A stretch of DNA of 44,826 bases from Deltaproteobacteria bacterium (GCA_026388335.1 JAPLJZ010000126.1:1-44826); one strand, 5' to 3'. Positions 8,890-17,767 are shown, counted from the first letter of the stretch. Numbers and translations are program-made. Notes: generated by a model not told the origin, from the sequence alone.

Positions 8890-9711
8890 ATGCTCGACAC
8901 CCCCCAGTATGAAAAAGGCATGCTCTACAACATTTCCATCATCGATTTCCGCAAAGACCCCAATCAGCCCCGTAAATACTTTGACCCCGAGGCCCTGGAG
9001 GAATTGGCCGCCTCCATCAAGAAGCACGGCATCCTCCAGCCCGTGCTTTTCCGGCCCGATCCCGGAGAACAGGGCTGGCTGACCATTGTCGCCGGCGAGC
9101 GGCGCATCGAGGCGGCGAAAATAGCGGGGGTAAATATGATTCCCGCCCTTATGGTCGAGGGGAACGCCGATGAAATCGCCCTGGTGGAGAACCTCCAGCG
9201 CAAGGACCTCATGCCTGTCGAGGAGGCGGAGGCTATCGACAGGATGATGAAGAACCACAACTACAACCAGGAAGACCTTTCGGGCATAGTCAATAAATCC
9301 CAGCCGATGATCTCCAAAATCCTCTCCCTGAACCGTCTTCCACAGCAGATCCGTGACGAATGCCGTAGCGATCCAACGGTGCCCCGGGCAGTCCTTATCG
9401 CCATCGCCCAGAAGAAACAGGAACGGGCCATGCTGCGCCTCTACAATGAATATCGTGAAAAGACACTGAACCGCGAGGAGATCAAAAAGGAAGCGGGCGA
9501 CCGCAAGGGCAAGACCGCCATCCAATATGTCGCCATGATCAGTGATATGGACAAGCGTTTGGGAGAGATGGATCGTAGTGCCTGGACGGAAGATGACAAT
9601 ACTGCCTTTCAGGACGCTCTTGTCAACATGCGGGAAACGTTCACGCTCCTTCTCGATCCGGAGTCGCCGACACCCCTCCGCCCAAAAGTAAAATCGCGGG
9701 AGTTATTGTGA
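8890..9711 (+). CDS. ParB/RepB/Spo0J-type partition protein (orphan)
   Basis: 273 residues. The N-terminal ParB/Srx nuclease-like domain (about residues 15-105) shows the family signatures DPNQPRKYFD, LAASIKKHGILQPV, VAGERRIEAAKIAG and LVENLQRKDLMPVEEA; the GERR box is the CTP/phosphate-binding signature. A helix-turn-helix follows (SGIVNKSQPMISKILSLNRLP, about 130-152), and then a short C-terminal region unlike the usual Spo0J dimer domain. Start at 8890 with AGGAGGA at 8874-8880. No parA lies next to it, so it is either a regulator or a plasmid/ICE remnant rather than a complete partition system. A 16-bp palindrome sits 30 bases after the stop. Confidence 0.88.
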   Translation: MLDTPQYEKGMLYNISIIDFRKDPNQPRKYFDPEALEELAASIKKHGILQPVLFRPDPGEQGWLTIVAGERRIEAAKIAGVNMIPALMVEGNADEIALVENLQRKDLMPVEEAEAIDRMMKNHNYNQEDLSGIVNKSQPMISKILSLNRLPQQIRDECRSDPTVPRAVLIAIAQKKQERAMLRLYNEYREKTLNREEIKKEAGDRKGKTAIQYVAMISDMDKRLGEMDRSAWTEDDNTAFQDALVNMRETFTLLLDPESPTPLRPKVKSRELL

Positions 9712-9741
9712 ATAAGCGTATAATAACAATATTTTAAGTCG

Positions 9742-9757
9742 TATTCCCCGGGGAATA
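9742..9757. promoter_or_regulatory. 16-bp perfect palindrome, possible ParB or operator site
   Basis: TATTCCCCGGGGAATA is self-complementary over all 16 bases and is flanked on both sides by AATATT-like sequence. It lies 30 bases downstream of the orphan parB gene. It does not match the chromosomal parS consensus (TGTTTCACGTGAAACA) in sequence but has the same length and symmetry. Its role as a binding site for the neighbouring ParB is inference. Confidence 0.45.
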
Positions 9758-9826
9758 ATATTTAGGATAACCAAAATATCATCGGAAGAAGGGGTATTGA
9801 TAAAGAGCAATAAAAAGCGGGGATAC

Positions 9827-9909
9827 CGGGGTTAGAAAACCCCGACTAATGAACTACCCCGCAGCAAGCTTTGGGGTATCCGAGACGGCAAGGAACGAAG
9901 CAAGCTTCG
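9827..9909 (+). repeat. Cluster of three REP-like hairpins
   Basis: Three stem-loops follow each other: 9827-9844 (CGGGGTT / AACCCCG, perfect 7 bp), 9855-9878 (TACCCCGCAGC / GCTTTGGGGTA, 11 bp with one wobble and one mismatch, AA loop) and 9896-9909 (CGAAGC / GCTTCG, perfect 6 bp, AA loop). The second and third share the AGCAAGCTT core. This compact GC-rich layout resembles REP/BIME elements mobilised by Y1-type (RAYT) transposases. No other copy was seen in this window. Confidence 0.6.
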
Positions 9910-9947
9910 GGGAATATGACCCGGAGATTCAAACAGGACTCGGTCTG

Positions 9948-10667
9948 ATGACGAAGCGCGAAAAACATACACCATACTGCCATCTTTCCCGCCGAAAACA
10001 GCGTGACAGTTTCATCCGGCTGCGTCAGAAAATACGGAACGAAACTCCTGTTTATGGCGGACAGTTTACAAGCCCCCATGTTCTTGACGAGCCGGGACGT
10101 CCTGCCCTCTACAACCAGTGGGCCGACGCTTACTTCCTTGGGAGCGACGGGTTGACCATCTGGAATGCCGCCATCGTTTCCGCCGTCCATGAATTTTGGG
10201 ATACTGTTTCGGATATGGCGCATACCCGAGCATGGGAGATGCTGACCCCGGAAGAGCAGTCCGCAGAGGCGGAGATGAAGTTTGAGCCGATCTGGTCAAA
10301 AGGTAAACGGATGTACCGATGGATAGAAAAACCGAAGATTGCCTATGAAAAATTCGGCGGGCTGACCTATCGTAACTACCAGAAAAAGCTAACCGACGAG
10401 ATTATCCAGAACGAACCGCCGGAGGTATTCGAGTCGTTCACGACGGATCGCTCTTATCAATACGGCATCGGGCTGAATATCGTTATCCATGTTGAAGAAA
10501 TCAACCGTGTGACCATCAACGAAGCCATCCGTAGATTCCGTGAGATTGGCGAAACGGACTGGCGGGCGGCAGCGCCCGTGCCACGGACCGAATTGCCCTT
10601 CGAAAGCCTCGATGCGGCCTTTCAAAAGATCAAGTTTGATGACCACAATTCTGAAAGCATTGAATGA
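9948..10667 (+). CDS. Hypothetical protein, first gene of a three-gene operon
   Basis: 239 residues from ATG 9948; the frame stays open back to 9849, but that extension translates the REP-like hairpins, so the internal start is preferred although its ribosome site (AGGACT) is weak. The protein is soluble, with no membrane helix. Recognisable stretches such as YNQWADAYFLGSDGLTIWNA and an acidic C-terminus do not place it in a family I know. Its stop overlaps the start of a 36-codon frame (ATGA), which ends two bases before the MmeI-like gene, so it is probably co-expressed with that restriction enzyme and may be an accessory or immunity factor. This is context only. Confidence 0.7.
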   Translation: MTKREKHTPYCHLSRRKQRDSFIRLRQKIRNETPVYGGQFTSPHVLDEPGRPALYNQWADAYFLGSDGLTIWNAAIVSAVHEFWDTVSDMAHTRAWEMLTPEEQSAEAEMKFEPIWSKGKRMYRWIEKPKIAYEKFGGLTYRNYQKKLTDEIIQNEPPEVFESFTTDRSYQYGIGLNIVIHVEEINRVTINEAIRRFREIGETDWRAAAPVPRTELPFESLDAAFQKIKFDDHNSESIE

Positions 10668-10774
10668 TGCTGGCACAATACGAGATAAAATTATTGCGGC
10701 AGAGCAAGAAGGAATTAGGAGAGTTTGTACGGAAAATGTTCCGTGACACCTCCGCAGATCGGAAAGCGATGTAA
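10664..10774 (+). CDS. 36-residue micro-ORF coupled to its neighbours
   Basis: The frame begins with two ATG codons (10664, 10667), the first overlapping the upstream stop as ATGA, and ends with TAA at 10772-10774, two bases before the ATG of the MmeI-like gene. The peptide is basic and helical-looking (MMLAQYEIKLLRQSKKELGE at the N-terminus). The perfect fit between two genes suggests translation, either as a small protein or simply to couple translation through the operon. No family is recognised. Confidence 0.45.
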   Translation: MMLAQYEIKLLRQSKKELGEFVRKMFRDTSADRKAM

Positions 10775-10776
10775 AC

Positions 10777-13629
10777 ATGGCCATAACGCCCGAACAATTC
10801 ATCGACCTATGGAAAGACAACAAACTCACCGAGCGCGGCGGGGCGCAGCCGCATTTTGACGACCTTTGCGACCTTCTCGGCGTTGACAAACCGCGTGATC
10901 CGGTCAACTATTGCTTTGAGCGCGGCGCTAAAAAATCAGGTGGCAGCGACGGCTGGGCCGATGTCTGGAAACGCGGCTATTTTGGCTGGGAAAACAAAAA
11001 ACCAGGGCGCGACCTTGGCGCCGCCCTGAAGCAGCTCACCGACTATGCCCTGCAACTCGAAAACCCGCCGCTCCTCGTCGTTTCCGATCGCGAACGCATT
11101 ATCATCCACACCGCCTTCACCGACTACCCCGACGAGGTGCGCGAAATTCGCATCGAAGAGCTGGTCAATCGCGAAAAGCTGCAAATTCTGCGTTGGGTAT
11201 TCACGGACCCCCAAAAACTGCGCCCGGAAAAATCCACCGCCGCCATCACTGCCGAAGCTGCCGGGCACTTTGCTGAACTCGCCAAGGCCATGCGCGCCCG
11301 CGGGATTGACGGCCAACAAGTGGCTCATTTTCTTGTGCAATGCCTGTTCTGCATGTTTGCCGAAGACGAACTCCTGCTTCCCGGCAAGGTGTTCACTGAA
11401 ATCCTCAAAAACGCCGTCGGCGACGCCGACAAGGCCGGAAAACGCATTGGCAAGCTCTTTGCGGCCATGCAGCAAGAAACCGGCGGCGAATATGGCGATC
11501 ACGACATTGCCTGGTTCAATGGCAGTCTCTTTAAAACCATCGACATTCCCCCATTGAACAGAGACGATCTGGCCGCCCTGTACACCGCCGCCGCCGACAT
11601 GGACTGGCGCGCCATCGACCCTACCATTTTCGGCACCCTCTTCGAGCGGGGCCTTGATCCCGCCGCCCGCGCTCCTCTCGGCGCTCACTACACCGATACC
11701 GGCACCATCGCCAAGCTCATCCAAACGCTTATTACCGAACCGTTACTGGCCAAATGGCAGACCGTCAAAGCAGTTATTGCCGCCGGGCAAGGCAAAGGTC
11801 CACGCACCAGGGAATACAAGAAAGCCCGTGCCGCCTACCAAGGCTTTCTGCTGTACCTCCATCTCTTTCAGGTCCTCGACCCCGCCTGCGGATCGGGAAA
11901 TTTTCTTTACCTCGCCCTCAAAGCCCTGCGCGATGTGGAAAAGCAAGCCCACATCGATGCCCAGGAACTTGGGTTTGAGTCGGAACTCCTGATGCAAACC
12001 GGACCGCACAACATTCGCGGCATCGAAATCAACGAATTCGCCGCCGAACTCGCCCGGGTCACCGTCTGGATCGGCGACATTCAGTGGTGCCGCCGCAATG
12101 GACGGGAGATTGCCAGAAACCCAATCCTGCGCGCCCTGGATAGTATCGAACACCGCGACGCCCTCCTCAACCCGGACGGCAGCGAGGCCGCCTGGCCGCA
12201 GGCGGATGTAATCGTCGGTAATCCGCCGTTTTTGGGTGACAAGATGATGCGCAGTGAACTGGGCGATACCTACGTCGAGACGTTGCGCAAACGTTATGAA
12301 GGTCGAGTTCCCGGCGGCGCGGATCTGGTAACATACTGGTTTGAGAAGGCGCGGGCGCAGATCGCCGCAGGACAAACGGGTGCTGCGGGGCTGGTGGCCA
12401 CCAATTCCATCCGACAGAAACGCAACCGCACCGTACTGGAACGCATTCTTGAAAGCACCCGCATCTTCGCAGCCTGGTCGGACGAGGATTGGATAAACGA
12501 GGGGGCGGCCGTGCGGGTTAGCCTGGTGTGTTTCGGCCAAGGCGGCGACACGCGTCTCGACGGAAATCCCGTGGCCACCATCCATGCCGATTTGACCGGC
12601 AGCGCCCAGGGAGGTGAAACATCGGACCTCACCCAGGCCCTGCCTCTCCCCGCCAACAAGGGGCGCTCATTCTTCGGAATTTGTCTGGCCGGCCCCTTTA
12701 AAGTCGATACGGCCACGGCCCTGCAATGGCTCAAGGACAGCGGCAACCCGAACGGACGCCCCAACAGCGACGTCGTGCGGCCCATCTACAACGGCTCCGA
12801 CATCACCCGGCGTTGGGCGGGCAACTGGGTGATCGACTTTGCCGGAATGGATCTGGCTGCCGCCGCCGATTACCTCGCGCCTTTCGCCTATGTAGAGGCC
12901 AAGGTCAAGCCGATACGAATCGGCAATCGCGAGACTTCAAGGGCTGAAAGGTGGTGGCGGCACGGTCGATTTCGCCCGGAGTTGCGCGCCTCTCTCCAGG
13001 GCCTAACCCACTTTATCGCCACTTCGGAAACTGCCAAGCACCGATTCTTCGTTAAATTCACGGTGGAGGTGGCGCCTGAACACAAGCTAATCGTCATCCC
13101 TCGCCAAGACGACGTGACACTTGGGATACTATCCTCACGCATCCATTGCCTATGGGCGATTGAAAACGGAGGGCGTTTGGGCGTTGGAAATGACCCTGTT
13201 TACAACTCAAGTCTTTGCTTTGAAACCTTCCCCTTCCCACCCGGATTCGATCTCAAGGCAGAGGTAGCCCCGGATGGCGATCAGTTCGTCGCCATTGCCG
13301 AAGCCGCCGCCGACCTCGATACCTGGCGCGAAAAATGGCTCAACCCGGAGGGCTGGCTGGACTGGGAGAGTACACCGGAAGAGCAAAACGCCGGTTTTCC
13401 GCCCCGCCCGGTCCCCAAGTCGGAGTACGCTGCGGCCTGGAAGAAACGTACCCTGACGAACCTCTACAACGAAATGCCCGCCGGGCTGAAACTGCGCCAG
13501 GAAAAGCTCGACCGGGCCGTCGCCGTCGCTTACGGATGGACCGATTACACCCCGGACATGTCCGACGAAGACATCCTGCACCGCCTGCTGGCGCTTAACC
13601 TGGAGCGGTCAAAGGCTGCGAAAGCATAA
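10777..13629 (+). CDS. MmeI-like type IIL/IIG restriction-methylation enzyme
   Basis: 950 residues, the usual length of MmeI-family single-chain enzymes that both cleave DNA and methylate adenine on one strand. The N-terminal nuclease shows the exact MmeI spacing D62-x9-E72-N-K74 (within GWADVW...GWENKK). A helical linker follows (about 150-300), then the N6-adenine methyltransferase with motif I DPACGSGNFL (368-377) and motif IV NPPF (482-485). The target-recognition domain would cover about 620-850, and the C-terminal helices end at 950. The start lies two bases after the micro-ORF stop, so it is part of the 9948 operon. All catalytic motifs are intact, so the enzyme is probably active. The recognition sequence cannot be read from the protein. 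Confidence 0.9.
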   Translation: MAITPEQFIDLWKDNKLTERGGAQPHFDDLCDLLGVDKPRDPVNYCFERGAKKSGGSDGWADVWKRGYFGWENKKPGRDLGAALKQLTDYALQLENPPLLVVSDRERIIIHTAFTDYPDEVREIRIEELVNREKLQILRWVFTDPQKLRPEKSTAAITAEAAGHFAELAKAMRARGIDGQQVAHFLVQCLFCMFAEDELLLPGKVFTEILKNAVGDADKAGKRIGKLFAAMQQETGGEYGDHDIAWFNGSLFKTIDIPPLNRDDLAALYTAAADMDWRAIDPTIFGTLFERGLDPAARAPLGAHYTDTGTIAKLIQTLITEPLLAKWQTVKAVIAAGQGKGPRTREYKKARAAYQGFLLYLHLFQVLDPACGSGNFLYLALKALRDVEKQAHIDAQELGFESELLMQTGPHNIRGIEINEFAAELARVTVWIGDIQWCRRNGREIARNPILRALDSIEHRDALLNPDGSEAAWPQADVIVGNPPFLGDKMMRSELGDTYVETLRKRYEGRVPGGADLVTYWFEKARAQIAAGQTGAAGLVATNSIRQKRNRTVLERILESTRIFAAWSDEDWINEGAAVRVSLVCFGQGGDTRLDGNPVATIHADLTGSAQGGETSDLTQALPLPANKGRSFFGICLAGPFKVDTATALQWLKDSGNPNGRPNSDVVRPIYNGSDITRRWAGNWVIDFAGMDLAAAADYLAPFAYVEAKVKPIRIGNRETSRAERWWRHGRFRPELRASLQGLTHFIATSETAKHRFFVKFTVEVAPEHKLIVIPRQDDVTLGILSSRIHCLWAIENGGRLGVGNDPVYNSSLCFETFPFPPGFDLKAEVAPDGDQFVAIAEAAADLDTWREKWLNPEGWLDWESTPEEQNAGFPPRPVPKSEYAAAWKKRTLTNLYNEMPAGLKLRQEKLDRAVAVAYGWTDYTPDMSDEDILHRLLALNLERSKAAKA

Positions 13630-13659
13630 AATATTTGGACAGCGATGTTGGGGCGATGA

Positions 13660-13839
13660 AAGAGAGGTTTTAAATGGGCCGGGGAAGTATTTCGACAGCC
13701 TCATTGGCGGCTCGATGCGGTATTTGGAAAACCGGAAAAGAATGAATTCAAGGCATGCCGACATCCGGACATGTGCGTCATGTGCGGGAAAAGACTCCGT
13801 GATGCTGCCGCAGATAACGATTTGAAAAAATCTGAATAG
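13660..13839 (+). pseudogene. Open frame without start, Cys/His-containing remnant
   Basis: Between the MmeI-like and Bro-N genes a 59-codon frame runs from just after a TGA to TAG at 13837-13839 with no ATG or GTG at its beginning. Its end contains a CRHPDMCVMCGKRL stretch that looks like a small zinc-binding knuckle. It may be the 3' end of a lost gene or may be translated from an internal ATG at 13771. Codon use looks natural, but the evidence is thin. Nothing else is seen in this 224-base gap apart from the Bro-N ribosome binding site. Confidence 0.3.
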
Positions 13840-13853
13840 GAGGGTGGAAAAGG

Positions 13854-14705
13854 GTGCCGGAAAAAGCGATAGCTGTTTTTGAAGGAAAGGAAATTCGCCG
13901 TTATTACGACGAGACGACGGAGAAATGGTATTTCTCTGTCGTCGATATTATTCAGGTTTTAGTTCAACAAGCTGATTATCAAACTGCCCGAAAATATTGG
14001 AACAAACTAAAGGAACGTCTAACGAAGGAAGGAAGTGAGTCGGTGACAAATTGTCACCGACTGAAAATGGAAGCGGCGGACGGTAAAAAATACCTTACCG
14101 ATACAGCTGATGCGGAAACGCTCCTTCGTCTCATCCAAGCTGTTCCCAGCCCCAAGGCGGAACCGATCAAGCTCTGGCTGGCCAAAGTCGGCTATGAGCG
14201 TATGCAGGACATGGCCGACCCGGCGCGGTCTTTAGACCGGGCGCGGGAATACTGGCAGCAGCATGGTAGAAGCGAAAAATGGATTCAGCAACGGATGATG
14301 GGACAGGAAACCCGCAACAAGCTTACTGACTACTGGAAAGACCACGACATTACAAAAGATGAAGAATACGCCATTCTTACCAATATTATCCATCAGGAAT
14401 GGTCGGATATTACCGTAAAGCAACATAAGGCAATGAAAGGATTGAAAACGCAAAACCTCCGTGATCATATGAACGAAGCTGAGTTGATATTCACTGCCCT
14501 TGCCGAACTTTCTACTCGGCAGATAGCTGAAAGCATGGTGGCTGTCGGCATGGATGAAAATAAGAATGCCGGCCGGAAAGGCGGTAGGATTGCCAAAAAA
14601 GCGAGACTGGACCTGGAATCGAAAACCGGCAGGAAAGTTGTAACCGGAGAAAATTTTCTCCCGTCGGGGGTGAAGAAATCCCTGCCAAACCAGAATAAAG
14701 ATTAA
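13854..14705 (+). CDS. Bro-N domain protein (phage antirepressor-like)
   Basis: 283 residues starting at GTG 13854, chosen because AGGAGG lies about 12 bases upstream. The N-terminal Bro-N domain (about 5-120) has the typical run from IAVFEGKEIRRYYDE through WYFSVVDIIQVL to YLTDTADAETLLRLIQAV and KLWLAKVGYERMQDMADP. The C-terminal part is helical and basic, with the ARLDLESKTGRKVV end common in stand-alone bacterial members. Such proteins are DNA-binding and usually prophage- or mobile-element-derived; in bacteria they are often annotated as antirepressors or as DNA-damage-inducible. It lies in the accessory island between the restriction enzyme and a broken nucleotidyltransferase, consistent with foreign origin. 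Confidence 0.85.
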   Translation: MPEKAIAVFEGKEIRRYYDETTEKWYFSVVDIIQVLVQQADYQTARKYWNKLKERLTKEGSESVTNCHRLKMEAADGKKYLTDTADAETLLRLIQAVPSPKAEPIKLWLAKVGYERMQDMADPARSLDRAREYWQQHGRSEKWIQQRMMGQETRNKLTDYWKDHDITKDEEYAILTNIIHQEWSDITVKQHKAMKGLKTQNLRDHMNEAELIFTALAELSTRQIAESMVAVGMDENKNAGRKGGRIAKKARLDLESKTGRKVVTGENFLPSGVKKSLPNQNKD

Positions 14706-14835
14706 AAAAATAGAAGCCGAGGAAAACGTACGGATTGTCTATGCCTGCGAATCCGGCAGCCGGGCATGGGGTTTTCCATCCGCATTGACCAAGGCATGGG
14801 ATATACGGTATTATCTGCCCACATCTATTCCTTGA
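14701..14835 (+). pseudogene. Remnant of a YcgL/RlaP-type nucleotidyltransferase
   Basis: A 45-codon frame directly after the Bro-N stop encodes IEAEENVRIVYACESGSRAW followed by GFPS. This is the N-terminal signature of the predicted nucleotidyltransferase family PF10127 (YcgL/RlaP), where the GSRAWGF box precedes the metal-binding DSDYD. Here the DSDYD is replaced by ALTKAWD and the frame stops soon after WDIRYYLPTSIP, so the active site is lost and at least 200 residues are missing. No ATG precedes the conserved part. It is read as a decayed gene at the right end of accessory island 1. Confidence 0.7.
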
Positions 14836-14987
14836 TAATGAAAACAATTAGTCATATGGTTTCACTATGAATGAAAACTATTGGCATACGTGCTGGACGG
14901 ACTATCGAGATCCGCGCCCTTGCCGAGTGGCTCCTGGAGAGATAGGATCATCCGGAACACCCTTGATTCCCGAATAAGGAACTATTT
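14836..14987 (+). other. Leader region of the GH57-GT5 gene
   Basis: A 36-codon frame (14867-14977, beginning MNENYWHTCW) ends 10 bases before the next start. It is rich in Trp, Cys, Arg and Pro and has no clear ribosome site, so it may be chance or a leader peptide. The AAGGA before ATG 14988 serves the downstream gene. Confidence 0.3.
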
Positions 14988-17690
14988 ATGCCGCTTCTAA
15001 CCATTTATTTTCAGCTTCATCAGCCTTTCCGGCTCCACCCGGACCGGGACAAATTTCTCTGGGAGGAGAAAAACCGGGAGATCTTCGCTAAGGTGGCCGA
15101 GAAGTGCTATCTACCCGCCACCTACCTTTTCACCGAACTGCTCCAGGCATATCCCGAATTCAAGATCACCATGAGCATGTCCGGGGTCTTTCTCGAACAG
15201 GCGGAAAACTATCAGCCCGAGGTAATCAAGGCCCTCCAGGGACTCGTCGATGCCGGCAAGGAGCGGGGACAGATCGAGTTTCTTGACGAAACATACTACC
15301 ATTCCCTGACCAGCCTTTTTAAGGACACGGGGAAACGGGAATTTCGCGATCAGGTGTCTCTCCATCGTGATAAAATGCGCCGTCTTTTCGGTGTCTTCCC
15401 CACTGCTTTTCGCAACACGGAATTGATGTATAACAACAATATCGCGGAAGTCGTCGCGGACATGGGCTACCGGGCTATCCTCTGCGAAAAACGGAACGAC
15501 ATGTTTATGAATGAGCAGGTCCCCATATCTCCGAACGCCGTCTTCCGTGCCCGCGATTTGAATTTGCTGGTCCTGCCGCGGCACCGGGAACTCAGCGACG
15601 ATGTGGCCTTCCGTTTTCCCCACCGCCCCCTGACACCGGAAATGTACGCCTCTTTTATATCCAAAATTGATGGAGAAGCGGTAATTCTCGGCTTCGACTA
15701 CGAACATATCGGAGAGCACATATGGGAGGATAAAGGCATCTTTGCCTTCTGGCGTGGCCTTCCCGAGGCGCTCCGTCAATATCCCGCCATCGTCATGGCC
15801 AATCCAACCGAGATTGCAGACAATTTTAAGGACGCTACCTGCCCGGATGTGGACATAGACGGACTGGCGACCTCTTCCTGGGCGGACGCTTCACGGGACA
15901 CCTTTGGCTGGTTGGGCAATTTGACTCAGTATGAATTATTCCGGGACATCGAGTCAATGGAGAACGACGCCCGCCGGGCCGGGGCGGAGGAGATGACCCG
16001 CTGGCGCCATCTGACGACATCGGATCATGTCTACTTCCTCCATGAAAACATCGGGGAAGATCATGCCGTGCACGCTTATTTCAACCCCTATGGAGGATCC
16101 ATCTCCCAACCAACCTATATTCTGACCCGCAAAATTGACCAGTTGCAGATTGCCATTCAGCGCTTCGAAGTGATCAAGAGAAAAGAGAAAACCGCAATTC
16201 TCATCATTACCCCGGAGACGGGACCCCTGCCGGAGGAGATGGGCGATCTGGCCAAATACATTTCGGGAAAGAGCGGCGGCCAGGGGGAGGTGGTTTCCGC
16301 CCTGTGCGAGGGCATGACCGAGCGCGGTATCCATGTGCACCTGGCGACGCTGAATCTTAAACGCCGGTTTCAACGGGAAAGCATGATGAACGAAAGTGAG
16401 TGGCGCGAGGTTCGCTATCAGATCGATCCGAAAAGGATACATCTGGTCAGTTCCGCCGTGTTTGCTGATAATCTGAGCGCCTATGCCGGTAATCCCCTAC
16501 TGACGGCAGCCGAATTTCAGCGGGAAATCATCAACAATGTCATAAAAACCATCCGGGCGCAGCATCAGGGCAAACTAATCATCCACTCTCACGACTGGAT
16601 GGCGGGGGGCGCCATAACCGCCTATGCACGTGAAACGGGGTTGCCGGTCCTTCATACCGTTCATAACGTCTTTACGGCCCATCTCCCGCTGGAGTTTCTG
16701 GGGGGGGTTAATCTCAATAATTTCAATCAGCATCTCTTCTTATCCTTAGACAATGGCAGGCAATGTGTGGATTGTCAGGCGACGGCGATCAAGAATGCCA
16801 CCATGATCAACTTTGTCGGCGAGCGGTTTCTTAAAGAAGTTGTGGACGACTACTTCATGGACCGAACGATTATTCCGCCGAGTGTCCGGCAGGAAGTAAA
16901 GGCCAAATATTATCATGATGCAGCGCGGGCAATCATCAATGCCCCGGCGTCAAACATGTATCCCGAAAACAGTCCCCATCTTGTCAGGCAGTATGGAGCC
17001 AATGACGACATTATTGCGGTAAAGGCAGAAAATCTTGAGGAGTTTCAGCGCCGGATAGGACTGAACATAGATCGTGACGCTATTCTTTTTTACTGGCCCT
17101 CCCGTCTCGATCCCTTCCAGAAGGGGGTTGAACTGCTGGAAGTAACAGCTCAACATTTTGTGAATGCCCATCATGATGTCCAGATAGCCATTGTGGGCGA
17201 TGGGGTAGGAAACGACCGCACCCATGTAGATATTTTGGGCAGGATCGCCTATGCCTCCCAGGGGCGGATCGCCTATCATCCCTTTACAGAAGGCATCTCT
17301 ATGCTTGGCTACGCGGCGGCCAATGATGTCTTCGGCGCTTCATTATACGAACCCTGCGGGCAGATCGATCAGGTGGGTAATCTGTTTGGGGCCACCGCTA
17401 CAAATCGTGATACCGGGGGGTATCATGACAAGATTCGTGAATTAAGACTGAAGGAAGACGGCGCCCCTCAGGACGTCGGAAACGGTTTTCTGTTCCGTGA
17501 TTATGATCCGGGCGGACTCTGGTATGCCTTGCAGAGAAGCGTCGATTTCCATCGTAAACGCAGTGAAATAAGAGAAATGCAGCTCAAACGGATCATGAGG
17601 GAAGCCAGGGAAAAGTATGATCTGGGGATTATGATCGCCGAATACATCCGAATCTATGAGCGGCTAAATGGAGATCAGCCGCTGATCTGA
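14988..17690 (+). CDS. GH57 glycoside hydrolase fused to GT5 glycogen/starch synthase
   Basis: 900 residues with two catalytic modules. Residues 1-400 are a GH57 (amylopullulanase/4-alpha-glucanotransferase type) barrel: YFQLHQPFRL motif, GQIEFLDETYYHSL, the nucleophile region FRNTELMYNN, the acid region GFDYEHIGEHI, and SSWADASRDTFGWLGNLTQ. Residues from about 405 to the end are a GT5 synthase of the GlgA type with SHDWMAGGA, HTVHNVFTAH, SRLDPFQKGVELL and the donor-binding EPCGQIDQVGNLFG. The protein can therefore in principle both build alpha-1,4-glucan and cut or rearrange it. It stands alone between two accessory islands, starts with a good AAGGA site, and is followed by a short hairpin with a T-run. 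Length and motifs are complete. Confidence 0.93.
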   Translation: MPLLTIYFQLHQPFRLHPDRDKFLWEEKNREIFAKVAEKCYLPATYLFTELLQAYPEFKITMSMSGVFLEQAENYQPEVIKALQGLVDAGKERGQIEFLDETYYHSLTSLFKDTGKREFRDQVSLHRDKMRRLFGVFPTAFRNTELMYNNNIAEVVADMGYRAILCEKRNDMFMNEQVPISPNAVFRARDLNLLVLPRHRELSDDVAFRFPHRPLTPEMYASFISKIDGEAVILGFDYEHIGEHIWEDKGIFAFWRGLPEALRQYPAIVMANPTEIADNFKDATCPDVDIDGLATSSWADASRDTFGWLGNLTQYELFRDIESMENDARRAGAEEMTRWRHLTTSDHVYFLHENIGEDHAVHAYFNPYGGSISQPTYILTRKIDQLQIAIQRFEVIKRKEKTAILIITPETGPLPEEMGDLAKYISGKSGGQGEVVSALCEGMTERGIHVHLATLNLKRRFQRESMMNESEWREVRYQIDPKRIHLVSSAVFADNLSAYAGNPLLTAAEFQREIINNVIKTIRAQHQGKLIIHSHDWMAGGAITAYARETGLPVLHTVHNVFTAHLPLEFLGGVNLNNFNQHLFLSLDNGRQCVDCQATAIKNATMINFVGERFLKEVVDDYFMDRTIIPPSVRQEVKAKYYHDAARAIINAPASNMYPENSPHLVRQYGANDDIIAVKAENLEEFQRRIGLNIDRDAILFYWPSRLDPFQKGVELLEVTAQHFVNAHHDVQIAIVGDGVGNDRTHVDILGRIAYASQGRIAYHPFTEGISMLGYAAANDVFGASLYEPCGQIDQVGNLFGATATNRDTGGYHDKIRELRLKEDGAPQDVGNGFLFRDYDPGGLWYALQRSVDFHRKRSEIREMQLKRIMREAREKYDLGIMIAEYIRIYERLNGDQPLI

Positions 17691-17699
17691 TTCATTAAT

Positions 17700-17720
17700 A
17701 TGTATGAAGATACATTTTTT
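17700..17720 (+). terminator. Weak intrinsic terminator after the GH57-GT5 gene
   Basis: ATGTAT-GAAG-ATACAT forms a 6-bp stem with a four-base loop followed immediately by five more T. The stem is AT-rich, so efficiency is doubtful, but the position nine bases after the stop fits. Confidence 0.5.
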
Positions 17721-17767
17721 GAGCCGATAATTCTTGAATGATGATCATTTTTGTAATATGAGATCCT

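Noticed and set aside
9742-9757. Canonical chromosomal parS site
   Set aside because: The length and symmetry fit, but the sequence does not match the parS consensus; it is kept only as a candidate private site.
9827-9909. Start of a CRISPR array
   Set aside because: There are only three different hairpins, with no constant repeat length and no spacers.
10936-12585. Two long minus-strand frames (262 and 280 codons)
   Set aside because: Both are antisense to the MmeI-like gene and have the Gly/Val-rich look of reversed codons.
14867-14977. 36-codon leader-like frame before the GH57-GT5 gene
   Set aside because: There is no ribosome site, and its odd composition makes chance the best explanation; it is mentioned only within the leader entry.
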